Below are positions 52,259 through 61,928 of a DNA stretch of 64,000 nt, piece after piece. The translations under genes and the position numbers were made by a program. Position 1 is the first letter of the stretch, and every line of letters starts with the position of its first letter. The notes beneath the pieces are model-generated. The model was given only the letters and a program-made list of their open reading frames with translations. It was not told the DNA's origin and ran no database searches. The DNA is taken from assembly GCA_037138335.1 (NCBI GenBank), contig JBAXIO010000007.1, positions 1 to 64,000 on the forward strand. The letters run 5' to 3'. The stretch is from CAIRDP01 sp037138335 (GTDB lineage Bacteria > Bacteroidota > Bacteroidia > Bacteroidales > FEN-979).

Positions 52259-54133
52259 ATGAACATTTTATCCCTACGCAGGAACACCCCCAGGGGCATC
52301 ATCTGGCTCATCGATATGCTGATCGTAATGGGAAGCATCATCCTCGCTTACCTTCTGAGGTTCAACTTCGACATCCCGGCCAGCGAGATCAAGCCATTCC
52401 CTGTCATAATCCCATGGATACTTGCCGTAAGGGGGGCAAGCTTTTTGATTTCACGCACCCATGCAGGGTTAATACGATATACCAGTACTGCCGACGGACA
52501 AAGAGTTGTGCTCACACTTCTTGCCGGGAGCCTGGTGCTTGGCCTGACGAACCTTGTAACCTGGTTTACCATGCACTGGTTCATGATACCTACGACAATC
52601 ATCATGCTCGAATTCCTGATCACCACCGTAGGGATGATAATTTTCAGGACCAGCGTGAAGATCGCCTGGCTGGAATTCCAGAACCCCGGCGGACAAAGGG
52701 TTGACGTGATCATTTACGGTGCCGGGGAGGAAGGCATCAGCGCCAAGCATGTGATGGACCGCGATGCGGCTACGCGTTATAAGGTGATGGCTTTCATCGA
52801 CGACGACAAGGCCAAACAGTATAAAAAACTTGAAGGGGCGGATATTTACCCGCCTTCCAGGCTGGAATCCCTTCTTAAAGACCGTACCATTGCACAGCTG
52901 GTCCTCGCCTACCACCCGGTCGATACGGCTTACAGGCAGGAACTTGTAGACCTCTGCCTGAAATATGATACGAAAGTCCTGGCGGTTCCCCCGGCTATTG
53001 CCTGGGTCAACGGACAGCTCAGCTTTTCCCAGATCAGGCAGGTGAATATCGAAGACTTGCTGGAGAGGGATGTGATCGAACTCGACACCGACGACATCAG
53101 CCGGTACCTGAACAATAAAGTGGTGATGATCACCGGCGCTGCAGGCTCGATAGGTTCGGAGATCGTTCGGCAGGTTGCAGGCTTCCTGCCTGCCCGCATG
53201 ATCCTCATCGACTATGCCGAAACGCCTTTGAACAGCCTGGAGCTGGATTGCAAAGCAGCATATAAAAACGTTCCCATTGACTTTATCCTGGGCAACGTTT
53301 GCAATGTACTGCGGATGAGATCTCTCTTTGAGCATTACAAACCCGAAATTGTCTTTCATGCCGCGGCATACAAGCATGTTCCGGTCCAGGAAGCCCATCC
53401 CGGCGAAGCCGTCTTTACGAATGTCCACGGAACCCGGGTCATGGCTGATCTTTCCATGAAGTTCGGGGTAAAGAAATTCATTATGATCTCGACCGATAAG
53501 GCGGTGAACCCCACCAGCGTGATGGGGGCCAGCAAACGAATAGCCGAGATCTACTGCCAGGCCATGAACAAGCTGAACCGGACTTCTTTTATAACCACAC
53601 GCTTCGGGAATGTGCTTGGCTCCAACGGTTCGGTTATTCCCCTGTTCAGGCAGCAGATCGAAAAAGGCGGTCCGGTCACGGTAACCCATCCCGATGTGAT
53701 ACGGTATTTCATGACCATTCCCGAAGCCTGCCGGCTTGTGCTCGAAGCAGGGGCTATCGGCAAGGGCGGTGAGATCTTTATTTTCGACATGGGCAAACCG
53801 GTGCGCATCATCGACCTTGCCAGGCGGATGATCCAGCTCTCAGGGCTGGAAGCCGGGAAGGATATCATGATCGAATTTACCGGGCTGAGGCCGGGTGAAA
53901 AACTGTACGAGGAACTCCTGAACCTCCAGGAAAATACAATGCCCACCCATCATCCGCTAATCATGATCGCCAAGGTAAGGGAATATGATACGGAACAGGT
54001 AAGCACCGACATTGACGAGCTGGTGGAACTCACCACCCGCCCAAACGATATGGATATCGTTCGCCGGATGAAACAGATCGTTCCTGAGTACAAAAGCCAG
54101 AATTCGGTGTACGAGGTCCTGGACAAATCGTGA
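52259..54133 (+). CDS. CapD/WbpM-type membrane-bound nucleotide-sugar epimerase/dehydratase
   Basis: The start at 52259 (MNILSLRRNTPRGIIWLID) leads directly into the membrane spans; the frame is open 26 codons upstream. The 624-residue protein has four N-terminal spans (about 15-130), a CoA-binding-like NAD domain (about 145-260), and the extended SDR domain with MITGAAGSIGSEIVRQ and ISTDKAVNPTSVMGASKRIAE (the catalytic Lys without the usual Tyr). GLRPGEKLYEELL is near the end. The family makes UDP-sugar intermediates for surface polysaccharide or glycoprotein. It precedes miaA. Confidence 0.93.
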   Translation: MNILSLRRNTPRGIIWLIDMLIVMGSIILAYLLRFNFDIPASEIKPFPVIIPWILAVRGASFLISRTHAGLIRYTSTADGQRVVLTLLAGSLVLGLTNLVTWFTMHWFMIPTTIIMLEFLITTVGMIIFRTSVKIAWLEFQNPGGQRVDVIIYGAGEEGISAKHVMDRDAATRYKVMAFIDDDKAKQYKKLEGADIYPPSRLESLLKDRTIAQLVLAYHPVDTAYRQELVDLCLKYDTKVLAVPPAIAWVNGQLSFSQIRQVNIEDLLERDVIELDTDDISRYLNNKVVMITGAAGSIGSEIVRQVAGFLPARMILIDYAETPLNSLELDCKAAYKNVPIDFILGNVCNVLRMRSLFEHYKPEIVFHAAAYKHVPVQEAHPGEAVFTNVHGTRVMADLSMKFGVKKFIMISTDKAVNPTSVMGASKRIAEIYCQAMNKLNRTSFITTRFGNVLGSNGSVIPLFRQQIEKGGPVTVTHPDVIRYFMTIPEACRLVLEAGAIGKGGEIFIFDMGKPVRIIDLARRMIQLSGLEAGKDIMIEFTGLRPGEKLYEELLNLQENTMPTHHPLIMIAKVREYDTEQVSTDIDELVELTTRPNDMDIVRRMKQIVPEYKSQNSVYEVLDKS

Positions 54134-54140
54134 CCTCTTT

Positions 54141-54168
54141 GTCAATCGTCAATCGCAAATCGTAAATG
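54141..54168 (+). repeat. Heptamer array whose last unit supplies the miaA start codon
   Basis: Four 7-bp units GTCAATC, GTCAATC, GCAAATC and GTAAATG fill the gap between the epimerase gene and miaA. The ATG of miaA is in the last unit. Confidence 0.8.
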
Positions 54169-55155
54169 AAACCCATGCCCGTCATCCTCGGTCCCACTGC
54201 CTGCGGCAAAACCGCCGTGGCTGCCAGGCTTGCGTTTGAACTTGACGGGGAAGTGATCTCGGCCGATTCGAGGCAGGTTTACAGGGGAATGGATATTGGC
54301 TCGGGCAAGGACCTGGGTGATTATATTGTTGATGGGCACAGCGTCCCATATCATCTGATCAACATTGCCGAACCCGGGTCAGAATACAATATTTTCGAAT
54401 ACCAGAAGGATTTTGCAAGGGTTTGTGCCGACATCACAGGCCGGGGAAAACTGCCGGTTTTATGCGGGGGCAGCGGGATGTACCTTGAAGCTGTGTTAAA
54501 AGGCTATTCCCTTCCCGAGGCCCCGTCTGATCCGGGTTTTGCCGAACGCATGAACACCCTGGATGATGCAAGCCTCCTGGCTGAACTCGGCCGCCTGAAA
54601 AAGCTCCACAGCACCACCGATACCGTAGACCGCAGCCGGATTCTAAGGGCTTTGGAGATAGAGATGAAACGAAGGGAGGCAGGAATAACGGATGATGCGG
54701 GAGTAAGCATTTCACATGAGCCGCATCAGGAAGGCGAAGCGGGCCGTAGCGGCGGTGTGAAGATGAGAGCGACCTGGAACCTTCATCACGTGATTTTCGG
54801 TCTCAACCCCGGCCGCGAAACCGTCAGACAGCGTATCACCACCCGCTTGCAGTCCAGGCTCGAAAACGGCATGATCGGAGAAGTTCGCTCGCTTATTGAC
54901 CGGGGAATCCCTCCCGAAAGGCTCAAAGCTTACGGGCTGGAATACAAATACATCACCCTGTACCTTGGAGGGGAGCTGAGCTATGACGAGATGTTCAAGC
55001 TTCTCAACATCTCCATACACCAGTTCGCCAAACGCCAGGTGACCTGGTTCCGGCGCATGGAACGCCAGGGAATGCAAATCCATTGGATAGAAGGGGAAAT
55101 GCCATCCGCCGGCAAAGTAAAAAAGATCAGGGAAATTCTTGAATCAAATGTCTGA
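54166..55155 (+). CDS. miaA: tRNA dimethylallyltransferase (MiaA)
   Basis: This 329-residue protein transfers a dimethylallyl group to A37 of certain tRNAs. The P-loop ILGPTACGKT is at residues 7-16, followed by ISADSRQVYRGMDIGSGK, where the usual MDIGTaKP differs slightly, then GGSGMYLEAVLKGY and TDTVDRSRILRALEIEMKRRE. Late motifs include LKAYGLEYKYITLYLGGELS and ISIHQFAKRQVTWFRRM. The start ATG lies in a heptamer array, with no obvious ribosome-binding site, as usual in Bacteroidota. The length is usual. Confidence 0.96.
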   Translation: MKPMPVILGPTACGKTAVAARLAFELDGEVISADSRQVYRGMDIGSGKDLGDYIVDGHSVPYHLINIAEPGSEYNIFEYQKDFARVCADITGRGKLPVLCGGSGMYLEAVLKGYSLPEAPSDPGFAERMNTLDDASLLAELGRLKKLHSTTDTVDRSRILRALEIEMKRREAGITDDAGVSISHEPHQEGEAGRSGGVKMRATWNLHHVIFGLNPGRETVRQRITTRLQSRLENGMIGEVRSLIDRGIPPERLKAYGLEYKYITLYLGGELSYDEMFKLLNISIHQFAKRQVTWFRRMERQGMQIHWIEGEMPSAGKVKKIREILESNV

Positions 55156-55177
55156 TTCATTGTCCAATAATGCAGGA

Positions 55178-55585
55178 TTATAGCATGCCTGCATTTTTCA
55201 GGATTTCGGCAAGCTTTGGCTGGGATCTTGAAAATTCCCTCAATACCGATTTGAGCTTTTCATCCTCGCGTTTCAGCGGAGCAAGTGAAAGTTTCCTGTC
55301 CCAGAATGCGAAACCGAACACACTGACCATCATGGTGGTGAAAATGCCGATTATAGCCCATAGAAAATTAAAGAGCTGGTCAAAACGCTTATCTATATTT
55401 TCAAAACGCTTGTCATTCGCGTCGAAACGGATTTTCATTTCCGTTTTCAGGGCCTCCAGTTTTTGCTCTGTCCTGATGATCCTGTCCCTGTCGTCTAAAG
55501 TAAACGGGATATCCTTGCTTTCGGCCCTGGATATAGCAGGCAAAAACATTAAAAATAAAACGGTAATTTTAAGAATCGTTCTCAT
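55178..55585 (-). CDS. Exported/membrane coiled-coil protein
   Basis: I chose the start at 55585 (MRTILKITVLFLMFLPAISRAESK), a signal sequence; the frame extends 29 codons upstream without one. The 135-residue protein has a charged coiled-coil with heptads (RTEQKLEALKTEMKIRFDANDKRFENIDKRFDQLF) at about 35-70, then a membrane span (LWAIIGIFTTMMVSVFGFAFW, about 73-93) and a basic tail. The layout is that of small DUF1640-like envelope proteins. Its function is unknown. It is convergent with miaA. Confidence 0.78.
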   Translation of the reverse strand: MRTILKITVLFLMFLPAISRAESKDIPFTLDDRDRIIRTEQKLEALKTEMKIRFDANDKRFENIDKRFDQLFNFLWAIIGIFTTMMVSVFGFAFWDRKLSLAPLKREDEKLKSVLREFSRSQPKLAEILKNAGML

Positions 55586-55678
55586 GACCCTACAGATTAA
55601 GTTTTTATTCCTTAATCCGCCTGAGGTACAAAAGTAATACAGATCGACTGATTTTATTTCAGAAACCCGCAATAAATG

Positions 55679-55712
55679 AAAAAAACCGGCCCCTTTCAGG
55701 AACCGGTTTTTT
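55679..55712. terminator. Rho-independent terminator, probably bidirectional
   Basis: AAAAACCGG (55681-55689) pairs with CCGGTTTTT (55703-55711) around a 13-base loop, with T-runs on both strands. It lies 80 bases after the stop of the tricorn-like gene (minus strand). Confidence 0.8.
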
Positions 55713-55792
55713 ATTCAAAGCGGGCATTTCACAAAAGCCGCCTTGGGTGTAGCGCAGCAAACCACAGCGGCGGTTTGATATATGAGCAACCG

Positions 55793-58700
55793 TTACTTCG
55801 TCTTATCGGGGAAAGGCGGCATGCCGGGCAGTTCTTTTGGCCAGGACTTCAGTTCTTCCTTCATCTGTTCGATGGCGCGGTTGAGCTGCTGGTCTTCGCC
55901 TGCATATTCCTTAGCCGGATCGTTGTCGACCACGATATCGGGATCAACCCCGTGGCCTTCGATGATCCAGTTCTTCCCGTCGTTATCGTAAGGAGCGAAC
56001 TCGGGACGCATCATGGAACCTCCGTCAACAAAGGGTAATGAACCCCTGATCCCGACAACACCGCCCCAGGTGCGCAAACCGATTGCTTTTCCTATCTTCA
56101 GTTTCTTGAACTGGTATGGGAAGAGGTCACCGTCGGATGCTGAATAATTGTCGATAAGGATGCACTTTGGCCCCCATTGCATTTCCAGACGGCCAGGTGC
56201 GGGTTCGGTATTTCTGCTCATCGTGATCATGGTCATCTCGCGGTTAAGGCGTTCGATGATCATGGGCGATACGTTTCCTCCCCCGTTGCCGCGGTCGTCG
56301 ATGATCAGCGCGCGTTTACGCAGCTGGGGATAGAAATGCTTTACGAATTCGTTGAGGCCTTCGGCACTCATGTCGGGAATATGGATGTAGCCTATCTCGC
56401 CGTTGGACGCATCGCTTACTTTCTTGATATTGGCTTCAACCCAGTTGTAATAGTAGAGTTTTGCCTCGTCATCAACAGGGACGACAATGGTCTTACGCGC
56501 GCCATCAACCGAAGCCTTCGCATTGACCGTAAGTTCAACCTGCTCCCCTGCGGTATTGACCATGGCTTCGTTGATATCATTCAAATCTTTGGTGGGCTTG
56601 CCGTTGATGGCGATGATGAAGTCGCCCTCTTTCACATCCACTCCAAGTTCGGTTAAAGGTGAACGCTCTTCACGTGTCCAGTTCTCTCCCTTGAGTATCT
56701 TGTCGATATGGTAATAGCCCGAAGGATCACGACTTATCTTTGCTCCGAGCAATCCTAATTTGATGCGTTTGGGCTCGGGCTTATCGCCACCTCCCACATA
56801 GGAATGGCCTATGCTGATCTCGCCTACCATTTCGCCCAGGATATAGGTAAGGTCATACCTGCTGTTGATATACGGGAGCAGGGGTTCGTATTTCTTTTTG
56901 ATGTTATCCCAGTTCAGTCCCTGCATATTCGGGGCATACAGGAAATATTTCATCTGCCTCCATGCTTCATGGTAGATCTGGTCCCATTCAGATTTCAGGT
57001 CAACGACCATCTTCATGTTCGACAGGTCGGCCCAGTCCTTGACATCGATCTTGCCGCCTTTGGGAAGGTCGATCACGGCATATCTGCCCTGGCCGCCTAC
57101 CATCATTTTCTTAAAGTCGGCCGAAATATCATAGATGTAAAAATCACCAAGGCTGCTTTCTTTCTTTTCCTTCAGATTGAAAGTCATCAAACCGCCTTGT
57201 CCGCGGCGCCCGCCTTTTACATAATATACATTATCGCCAACGGCTGTGACACCGCCGTAATTTGAAGCATCGATGGGAAGGACAACAATGCGTTCCATGA
57301 TCCCGTCAAGGTCGACCTTAACATCAGGAACGGCGTCTTTCTTCACGTCTTTTCCTTCATCTTTTTTACCGTCTTTCTTATCATCTTTTTTGTCGGCGGA
57401 TGGCTGATCGGCTTTTTCATCCTTTTTTACGGCTACTTCATCGTTCTCGTAGGCAAACGGATTGGGTGTAGCCTTGGCCAGGGTCACGAAATAGACCTTG
57501 CCCATATCGCTGTAGCTATGGTTCCATTCGGTGTTCGAATAGGTGGGGTTGAAATCACGGTTTGAAGTAAAGAACAGGTACTTCCCGTCATTGCTGAATG
57601 CGGCGTCGCCCGAGCTGTACCAGGTATCGGTAACTGCAGTTTTTGTTTTCGAGGCCAGTTCATAGATATAAACAATACTGAAACTGCGGCGGTCGGGAAA
57701 CGAATAGGTGATCCATTTGCTGTCGGGCGACCAGTTATAGTTGTTGAATTCCCAGGCTTTGGATTGATCAACAATCGTTACTTCCTTCGAATCAACATCC
57801 ACATACTGCAGCCTGAGCATTTTGTCGGACCACATGAGCTTTTTGCCATCGGGCGACCATAAAGGCGAATACTTATAAGTATCGGCATTCTTTGTCAGCT
57901 GGACTGCATCCCCTGTCCCGTCCTGTTTCTGGATGTAGATCTCGTCTTCCCCGCTGCGGTCGCTGATGAAAGCGATGAATTTCCCGTCGGGCGACCAGGC
58001 CACATCGCGGTTATGAACGCCCCTGGTCTGGGTGATATTGCGCGTGATACCGGTCTTTGCAGGCACCGTCCACACATCTCCGCGGGCATCAAATGCAATG
58101 CGCTTGCCGTCGGAGGAGATGGAAGATGAATTGATGAATTTGGAGGCATCCTTGAGCTGGTTCCTGCCGGTGATGAGGTCGTTCGCAATGTTTACAACCA
58201 CCTTGTTGTACTTCTGGGTTGCAAGGTCGAAGACGTAAAGAAATCCGCCGTTTTCAAATACAATGGCATTATCGCCCAAAGATGGGAACTTGATGTCGAA
58301 TTCGGTGAAATCGGTGAGTTTCTTCGTTTCTTTCGTTTTAAGGTCATACACGAAAAGGTTCATGGTACGGTCGCGGTCGCTGGCAAAATAGATCTTATCA
58401 CCCACCCACATCGGGAAGATGTCCTGGGCGGGATTATTGGTAACGTTCACCGTTTCCTTTGTTTTGAAGTCGTAGATCCAGATATCGTCGGCCATGCCGC
58501 CGCGGTAGTACTTCCAGGTGCGGAATTCGCGGAACACACGGTTGTAAGCCAGTTTGGATTTGTCGGGGGAATAGCTGCAGAAACCCCCTGCAGGCAGCGG
58601 GAGTTCTTCGCTGAGCCCGCCTTTTACACTGGCCAGGAAAAGCTGTCCTTTGAAATCGTTGAAGCTTTGTTTGCGTGAACGGTAAACAATGTTTTCATTG

Positions 58701-59083
58701 TCTTTCCAGGTCATCACGACATTGTTCGGGCCCATACGGTCAGAAACGTCGTCGCGGTTCAGGGTAGCGGTATACGTTAAGCGAACAGGGACACCGCCAT
58801 CCGCAGGTATCATATAAACTTCGGTATTACCGTCATACTGTGCGGTGAAAGCGATTTTTTTCCCGTCGGGCGAGAAACGGGCGAACATTTCGAAACCGTT
58901 TTCGTCGTTGGTAAGTTTGCGTGCCATGCCTCCGGCTTTGTCAACTGAATATAGGTCCCCGGCATAGGTAAATACGATCTGGTTCCCGTGAACGGCGGGG
59001 AACCGCATAAGCCTTGCTTCACCCTGGGCTGTAACGAACCCTATGAGCAGCATGGCAAAAAAAGTCAAACTGAGTTTTTTCAT
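55793..59083 (-). CDS. Tricorn-like protease (S41 family, PDZ)
   Basis: The 1096-residue protein has a signal peptide (1-19, ending FVTAQ). Two beta-propeller regions follow (about 25-340 and 340-590; ARFSPDGKKIAFTAQYDGNTEVY, VAWSPDGKFIAFISDRSGEDEIY). A Lys/Asp-rich linker lies at about 560-600, then a PDZ domain (about 785-860) and an S41 C-terminal peptidase core. The nucleophile serine is in YSASDGD near residues 981-983, and DRGNGGGNVSPMIIE precedes it. Related tricorn proteins cut peptides. The signal implies a periplasmic or outer-membrane-associated location. Confidence 0.93.
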   Translation of the reverse strand: MKKLSLTFFAMLLIGFVTAQGEARLMRFPAVHGNQIVFTYAGDLYSVDKAGGMARKLTNDENGFEMFARFSPDGKKIAFTAQYDGNTEVYMIPADGGVPVRLTYTATLNRDDVSDRMGPNNVVMTWKDNENIVYRSRKQSFNDFKGQLFLASVKGGLSEELPLPAGGFCSYSPDKSKLAYNRVFREFRTWKYYRGGMADDIWIYDFKTKETVNVTNNPAQDIFPMWVGDKIYFASDRDRTMNLFVYDLKTKETKKLTDFTEFDIKFPSLGDNAIVFENGGFLYVFDLATQKYNKVVVNIANDLITGRNQLKDASKFINSSSISSDGKRIAFDARGDVWTVPAKTGITRNITQTRGVHNRDVAWSPDGKFIAFISDRSGEDEIYIQKQDGTGDAVQLTKNADTYKYSPLWSPDGKKLMWSDKMLRLQYVDVDSKEVTIVDQSKAWEFNNYNWSPDSKWITYSFPDRRSFSIVYIYELASKTKTAVTDTWYSSGDAAFSNDGKYLFFTSNRDFNPTYSNTEWNHSYSDMGKVYFVTLAKATPNPFAYENDEVAVKKDEKADQPSADKKDDKKDGKKDEGKDVKKDAVPDVKVDLDGIMERIVVLPIDASNYGGVTAVGDNVYYVKGGRRGQGGLMTFNLKEKKESSLGDFYIYDISADFKKMMVGGQGRYAVIDLPKGGKIDVKDWADLSNMKMVVDLKSEWDQIYHEAWRQMKYFLYAPNMQGLNWDNIKKKYEPLLPYINSRYDLTYILGEMVGEISIGHSYVGGGDKPEPKRIKLGLLGAKISRDPSGYYHIDKILKGENWTREERSPLTELGVDVKEGDFIIAINGKPTKDLNDINEAMVNTAGEQVELTVNAKASVDGARKTIVVPVDDEAKLYYYNWVEANIKKVSDASNGEIGYIHIPDMSAEGLNEFVKHFYPQLRKRALIIDDRGNGGGNVSPMIIERLNREMTMITMSRNTEPAPGRLEMQWGPKCILIDNYSASDGDLFPYQFKKLKIGKAIGLRTWGGVVGIRGSLPFVDGGSMMRPEFAPYDNDGKNWIIEGHGVDPDIVVDNDPAKEYAGEDQQLNRAIEQMKEELKSWPKELPGMPPFPDKTK

Positions 59084-59209
59084 ATGTTTTTTTGGATTAA
59101 TGGATCATGGATAAATAACAAGGCAAATTTATTGATTTAATAAAACCGGCCCTGAGAAATCGGTGAAATCGGCTTTTAAGTCGCTGATCCCTGTTTCTTT
59201 TTGCGATAT

Positions 59210-59219
59210 CTGCGGATGA
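59210..59219 (-). repeat. Dispersed motif TCATCCGCAG, minus strand
   Basis: On the minus strand the motif is preceded by CGCTCCC, as at 7998. It lies 126 bases upstream of the tricorn-like gene in its transcription direction. Confidence 0.5.
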
Positions 59220-59341
59220 GGGAGCGGTTGAGTGCTTGCAATTCGCGTTTTATGCGTTATTCCGGGTTTTATTCGCGGGATTCAGTTTTGATGAGCTTAT
59301 GCACGGTAGTATTTTTGATCCTGAGATTAAACAACAAGGCT

Positions 59342-60553
59342 ATGAAAACAATTGTACGATCCTCAGAATTGCTGCTGCTTCCCATGCTTTTATTATTTTT
59401 TTGCAGGGCCGGGATCCAGGCACAAAACAAGCCGGTATCGCCTCAAAAGCTTTATGACACCTGGATCTATCCAAACAAGGAATTTAAAGGACAGCACCTG
59501 GTATTGTTTGATCTTAAGGATTCGGCTGTCATCCTGAGTGACTCACGTTCCAAATATGATTATAACAAGGGGGATTATTCCTTGTCAAAGGTCGACATAA
59601 AGAATATTAGCGTGATGAAGGTCAGGCGAAAGGGAGCCGGGGCTGCCATCGCTATCGGCGGCATAACAGGAGCAGCTCTTGGAGGGATCATCCTTGTTTC
59701 ATGTATCAATGCCCAGCCAAAGCCGGAGGGACTGGAACAATTGTTCAGACCCACGGTGCCGGTCACCGGGATCATTGCATTCATTGTTTCAACGGCAGTC
59801 GGCTTCGGAACGGGGATACTCCTGTCTTCCCCTGTGAAGTTCAACCTTCACCGCAGCCAGGCAAACTATGAAAACAATAAACAGACGCTCAACGAATATG
59901 CGATCATGGGAACAGGATATCTGAAGAATATTTCCGGGGCCACATTTTCAATTCTCCCTGACTCGGTTTCCGATATCGACGGCAATTACTATCATACCCT
60001 GGCCCTTGGCGGACAGGTATGGATGGCCGGCGACCTCAAAGTATCCCGTTACCGCAACGGGGATACTATCATTGAAATGAAGGAAAATTCAGAATGGGGA
60101 AAATCGGTTTATCCTTCCACCTGCTGGTATATGAATCATAATCCGGGCAGCAGGATGAGCGGAAGGTTGTATAATTATAATGCGGTGGCCGACAGCCGCG
60201 GCCTTTGCCCTAAGGGCTGGCATGTTCCTTCCATGCCTGAATGGGAATCACTGGTTGCCTGCCTCGGAGGCAGTACCGAAGCGGGGAGGAAACTGTCGTC
60301 GGGTATCGTGAACGGGACTGGAGGTGGAACCGGAGCCAGTGTCCTTTCCAATCCTTTTGCACTCCCGGGCGGTTTTCGCTTTCAGACCGGTGAATTCTCT
60401 TCGACGAAAGCTCCTTCATGCCAATGGTGGTCCTCTACACGCCAGGATCCGGCTTTATCGAAAACCATACAACTTGGGAATGATGACAGCGGGATATTTT
60501 TTACAGGCTCTGATACCCGTTCGGGTTTATCGGTGAGATGTTTACGCGATTAA
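59342..60553 (+). CDS. FISUMP-domain exported protein with glycine-zipper membrane region (copy A)
   Basis: The start at 59342 gives a signal sequence (MKTIVRSSELLLLPMLLLFFCRAGIQAQ); the frame is open 47 codons further upstream. In the 403-residue product, residues about 30-110 form a small beta domain (DTWIYPNKEFKGQHLVLFDLKDSAVILSD). A glycine-zipper-like membrane region follows (GAGAAIAIGGITGAALGGIILVS). The last 170 residues are a FISUMP domain (DGNYYHTLALGGQVWMAGDLKV, GWHVPSMPEWESLVACLGGS, SVRCLRD). It is a clear paralogue of 62363-63493. The membrane span suggests anchoring. Confidence 0.88.
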   Translation: MKTIVRSSELLLLPMLLLFFCRAGIQAQNKPVSPQKLYDTWIYPNKEFKGQHLVLFDLKDSAVILSDSRSKYDYNKGDYSLSKVDIKNISVMKVRRKGAGAAIAIGGITGAALGGIILVSCINAQPKPEGLEQLFRPTVPVTGIIAFIVSTAVGFGTGILLSSPVKFNLHRSQANYENNKQTLNEYAIMGTGYLKNISGATFSILPDSVSDIDGNYYHTLALGGQVWMAGDLKVSRYRNGDTIIEMKENSEWGKSVYPSTCWYMNHNPGSRMSGRLYNYNAVADSRGLCPKGWHVPSMPEWESLVACLGGSTEAGRKLSSGIVNGTGGGTGASVLSNPFALPGGFRFQTGEFSSTKAPSCQWWSSTRQDPALSKTIQLGNDDSGIFFTGSDTRSGLSVRCLRD

Positions 60554-60602
60554 ATTGTGAGGAGGAGCAAGGTTTTCGATGTTATTAAAAGCTTGAAGCT
60601 GC

Positions 60603-61610
60603 CTATTTCCTCCGTTCTATCCTTTGCCTGAGCAGCTTTACTTTTTCCTGGAGGGAATTGAAGAAGTGGTACCTTTCCTTTGCAGAGGTACCGCTTATCA
60701 ATGTTGATTTCTGCATCAGGTTACGAAGGGAATTCTCAATCTGGTCGCAGAATACAGGGTTACTGGTGATCATCTGGTTGATGACGTTATAGGTAAGGTA
60801 GGCCGTTTTCCGGCCCTCGGTATTGACCAGAATGGTATTGTCGTTTACGAGTATCTCATTATGAAACAATTTATACGAATTTTCAATCCCTTCGGCCGGC
60901 CTTCCCTGCATATACTGGAATCCATGCTCAGCCTGGCTTTGCACATGATCAAGCCAGGTGTTTATAACATCACATAACTTCAGGGCATCTTCCAGACGAG
61001 TAAAGAAACCCGACTCCAGGCAATAATCTATCTGTCGGATGATGCTTGCAATGGTGTCTTCACTCCAGATCTCAATAACGGGTATCTTCGTATAGCAGGA
61101 CAACAGCCTTCGGCCGGTCTCAAACAGTTCTCCGGGAGTTTCCAAAACGACATGCCCGTTTTTATATTCGCCATAGGGAATGAGAACCTTATGCCAGAAG
61201 AAGAATTTAAAAGCGGCTATTTCGGGGAATTCAAAATAGTAGAAAATAGGTACGTCCTTGGCAGCATAAATAATCTCCCTGTTCCTGCAATCGTATATCC
61301 TTTTCATCTCACTCAGGAGGGTGTTCAGCCAGTTTTCAAAGGTGAACCCGTCCTTTCCAATGGCCAGCGTCTTGAACGATACCTGGTCAGAGTGGAAATT
61401 CAGGGCTTCGTCCATCGAAATATTGTAGTGCGAGCAAATCTTTTTCACTTCTTCCAGGGTCAGGTCTTTCTGCCCCCTGATCCTTCGGTATGCGCTGTCA
61501 TAGCTAATTCCCAGAAGTTCTGAAAGATCGTGGACAAATGAAATATTGGGTGCAAGTTTGCTTTTTATGAGACTGAAAAGCGTTTCCTGGATACCGGAAT
61601 TTTCATTCAT
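60603..61610 (-). CDS. HTH transcriptional regulator of unknown effector
   Basis: I chose ATG at 61610 (MNENSGIQETLFSLIKSKL); the frame is open 29 codons upstream in a Tyr/Ile-rich stretch unlikely to be translated. The 335-residue protein has an N-terminal XRE-like HTH (about 15-75; HDLSELLGISYDSAYRRIRGQKDLTLEEVKKICSHY). The large C-terminal domain (about 80-335) is rich in aromatic residues and lacks a known ligand-binding signature. It lies between FISUMP copies A and B and is divergent from the 61929-63493 operon. That makes it a candidate regulator of the FISUMP genes. Confidence 0.8.
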   Translation of the reverse strand: MNENSGIQETLFSLIKSKLAPNISFVHDLSELLGISYDSAYRRIRGQKDLTLEEVKKICSHYNISMDEALNFHSDQVSFKTLAIGKDGFTFENWLNTLLSEMKRIYDCRNREIIYAAKDVPIFYYFEFPEIAAFKFFFWHKVLIPYGEYKNGHVVLETPGELFETGRRLLSCYTKIPVIEIWSEDTIASIIRQIDYCLESGFFTRLEDALKLCDVINTWLDHVQSQAEHGFQYMQGRPAEGIENSYKLFHNEILVNDNTILVNTEGRKTAYLTYNVINQMITSNPVFCDQIENSLRNLMQKSTLISGTSAKERYHFFNSLQEKVKLLRQRIERRK

Positions 61611-61928
61611 AATGTGCAGGTTGATGTAGTAAAGATAGATAAAATAAAACACAAAAGTCAATAGCTGGTCAGGATTCGTGATGACGGTGCTTCGCACCGA
61701 TGCAGGATCATTATCCCGAATCTATTTACCACATCCTTCAAATAAATAAAACATTTCATGCAATAGTTTCCGGTCAGATCCCGCGATTTTGCAAATCCTG
61801 CAAATCCAGGCCACCGGGACCGGCCGATTTTGGATTTTATGCAAATATCCTCCCCCGGTTAGCGTAAATCAGTTTTGATCCGCCCCGGGACCATGGTAAT
61901 TTTGATTCAGACACTTTACACAGGAATT
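61611..61928. other. Divergent regulatory region with repeated TGCAAATCC boxes
   Basis: This gap of 318 bp separates the HTH gene from the divergent membrane-protein/FISUMP operon. It contains TGCAAATCC twice in tandem (61790-61807), a third similar TATGCAAATATCC (61838-61850), and a small hairpin CGGTGC-TTC-GCACCG (61685-61699). The boxes may be operators for the HTH protein; no experimental support. No other open frame was found. Confidence 0.45.

Noticed and set aside
52469..53689. Open frame of 406 codons opposite the CapD-like gene
   Set aside because: The plus-strand gene is certain by motifs; the reverse frame is an artefact.
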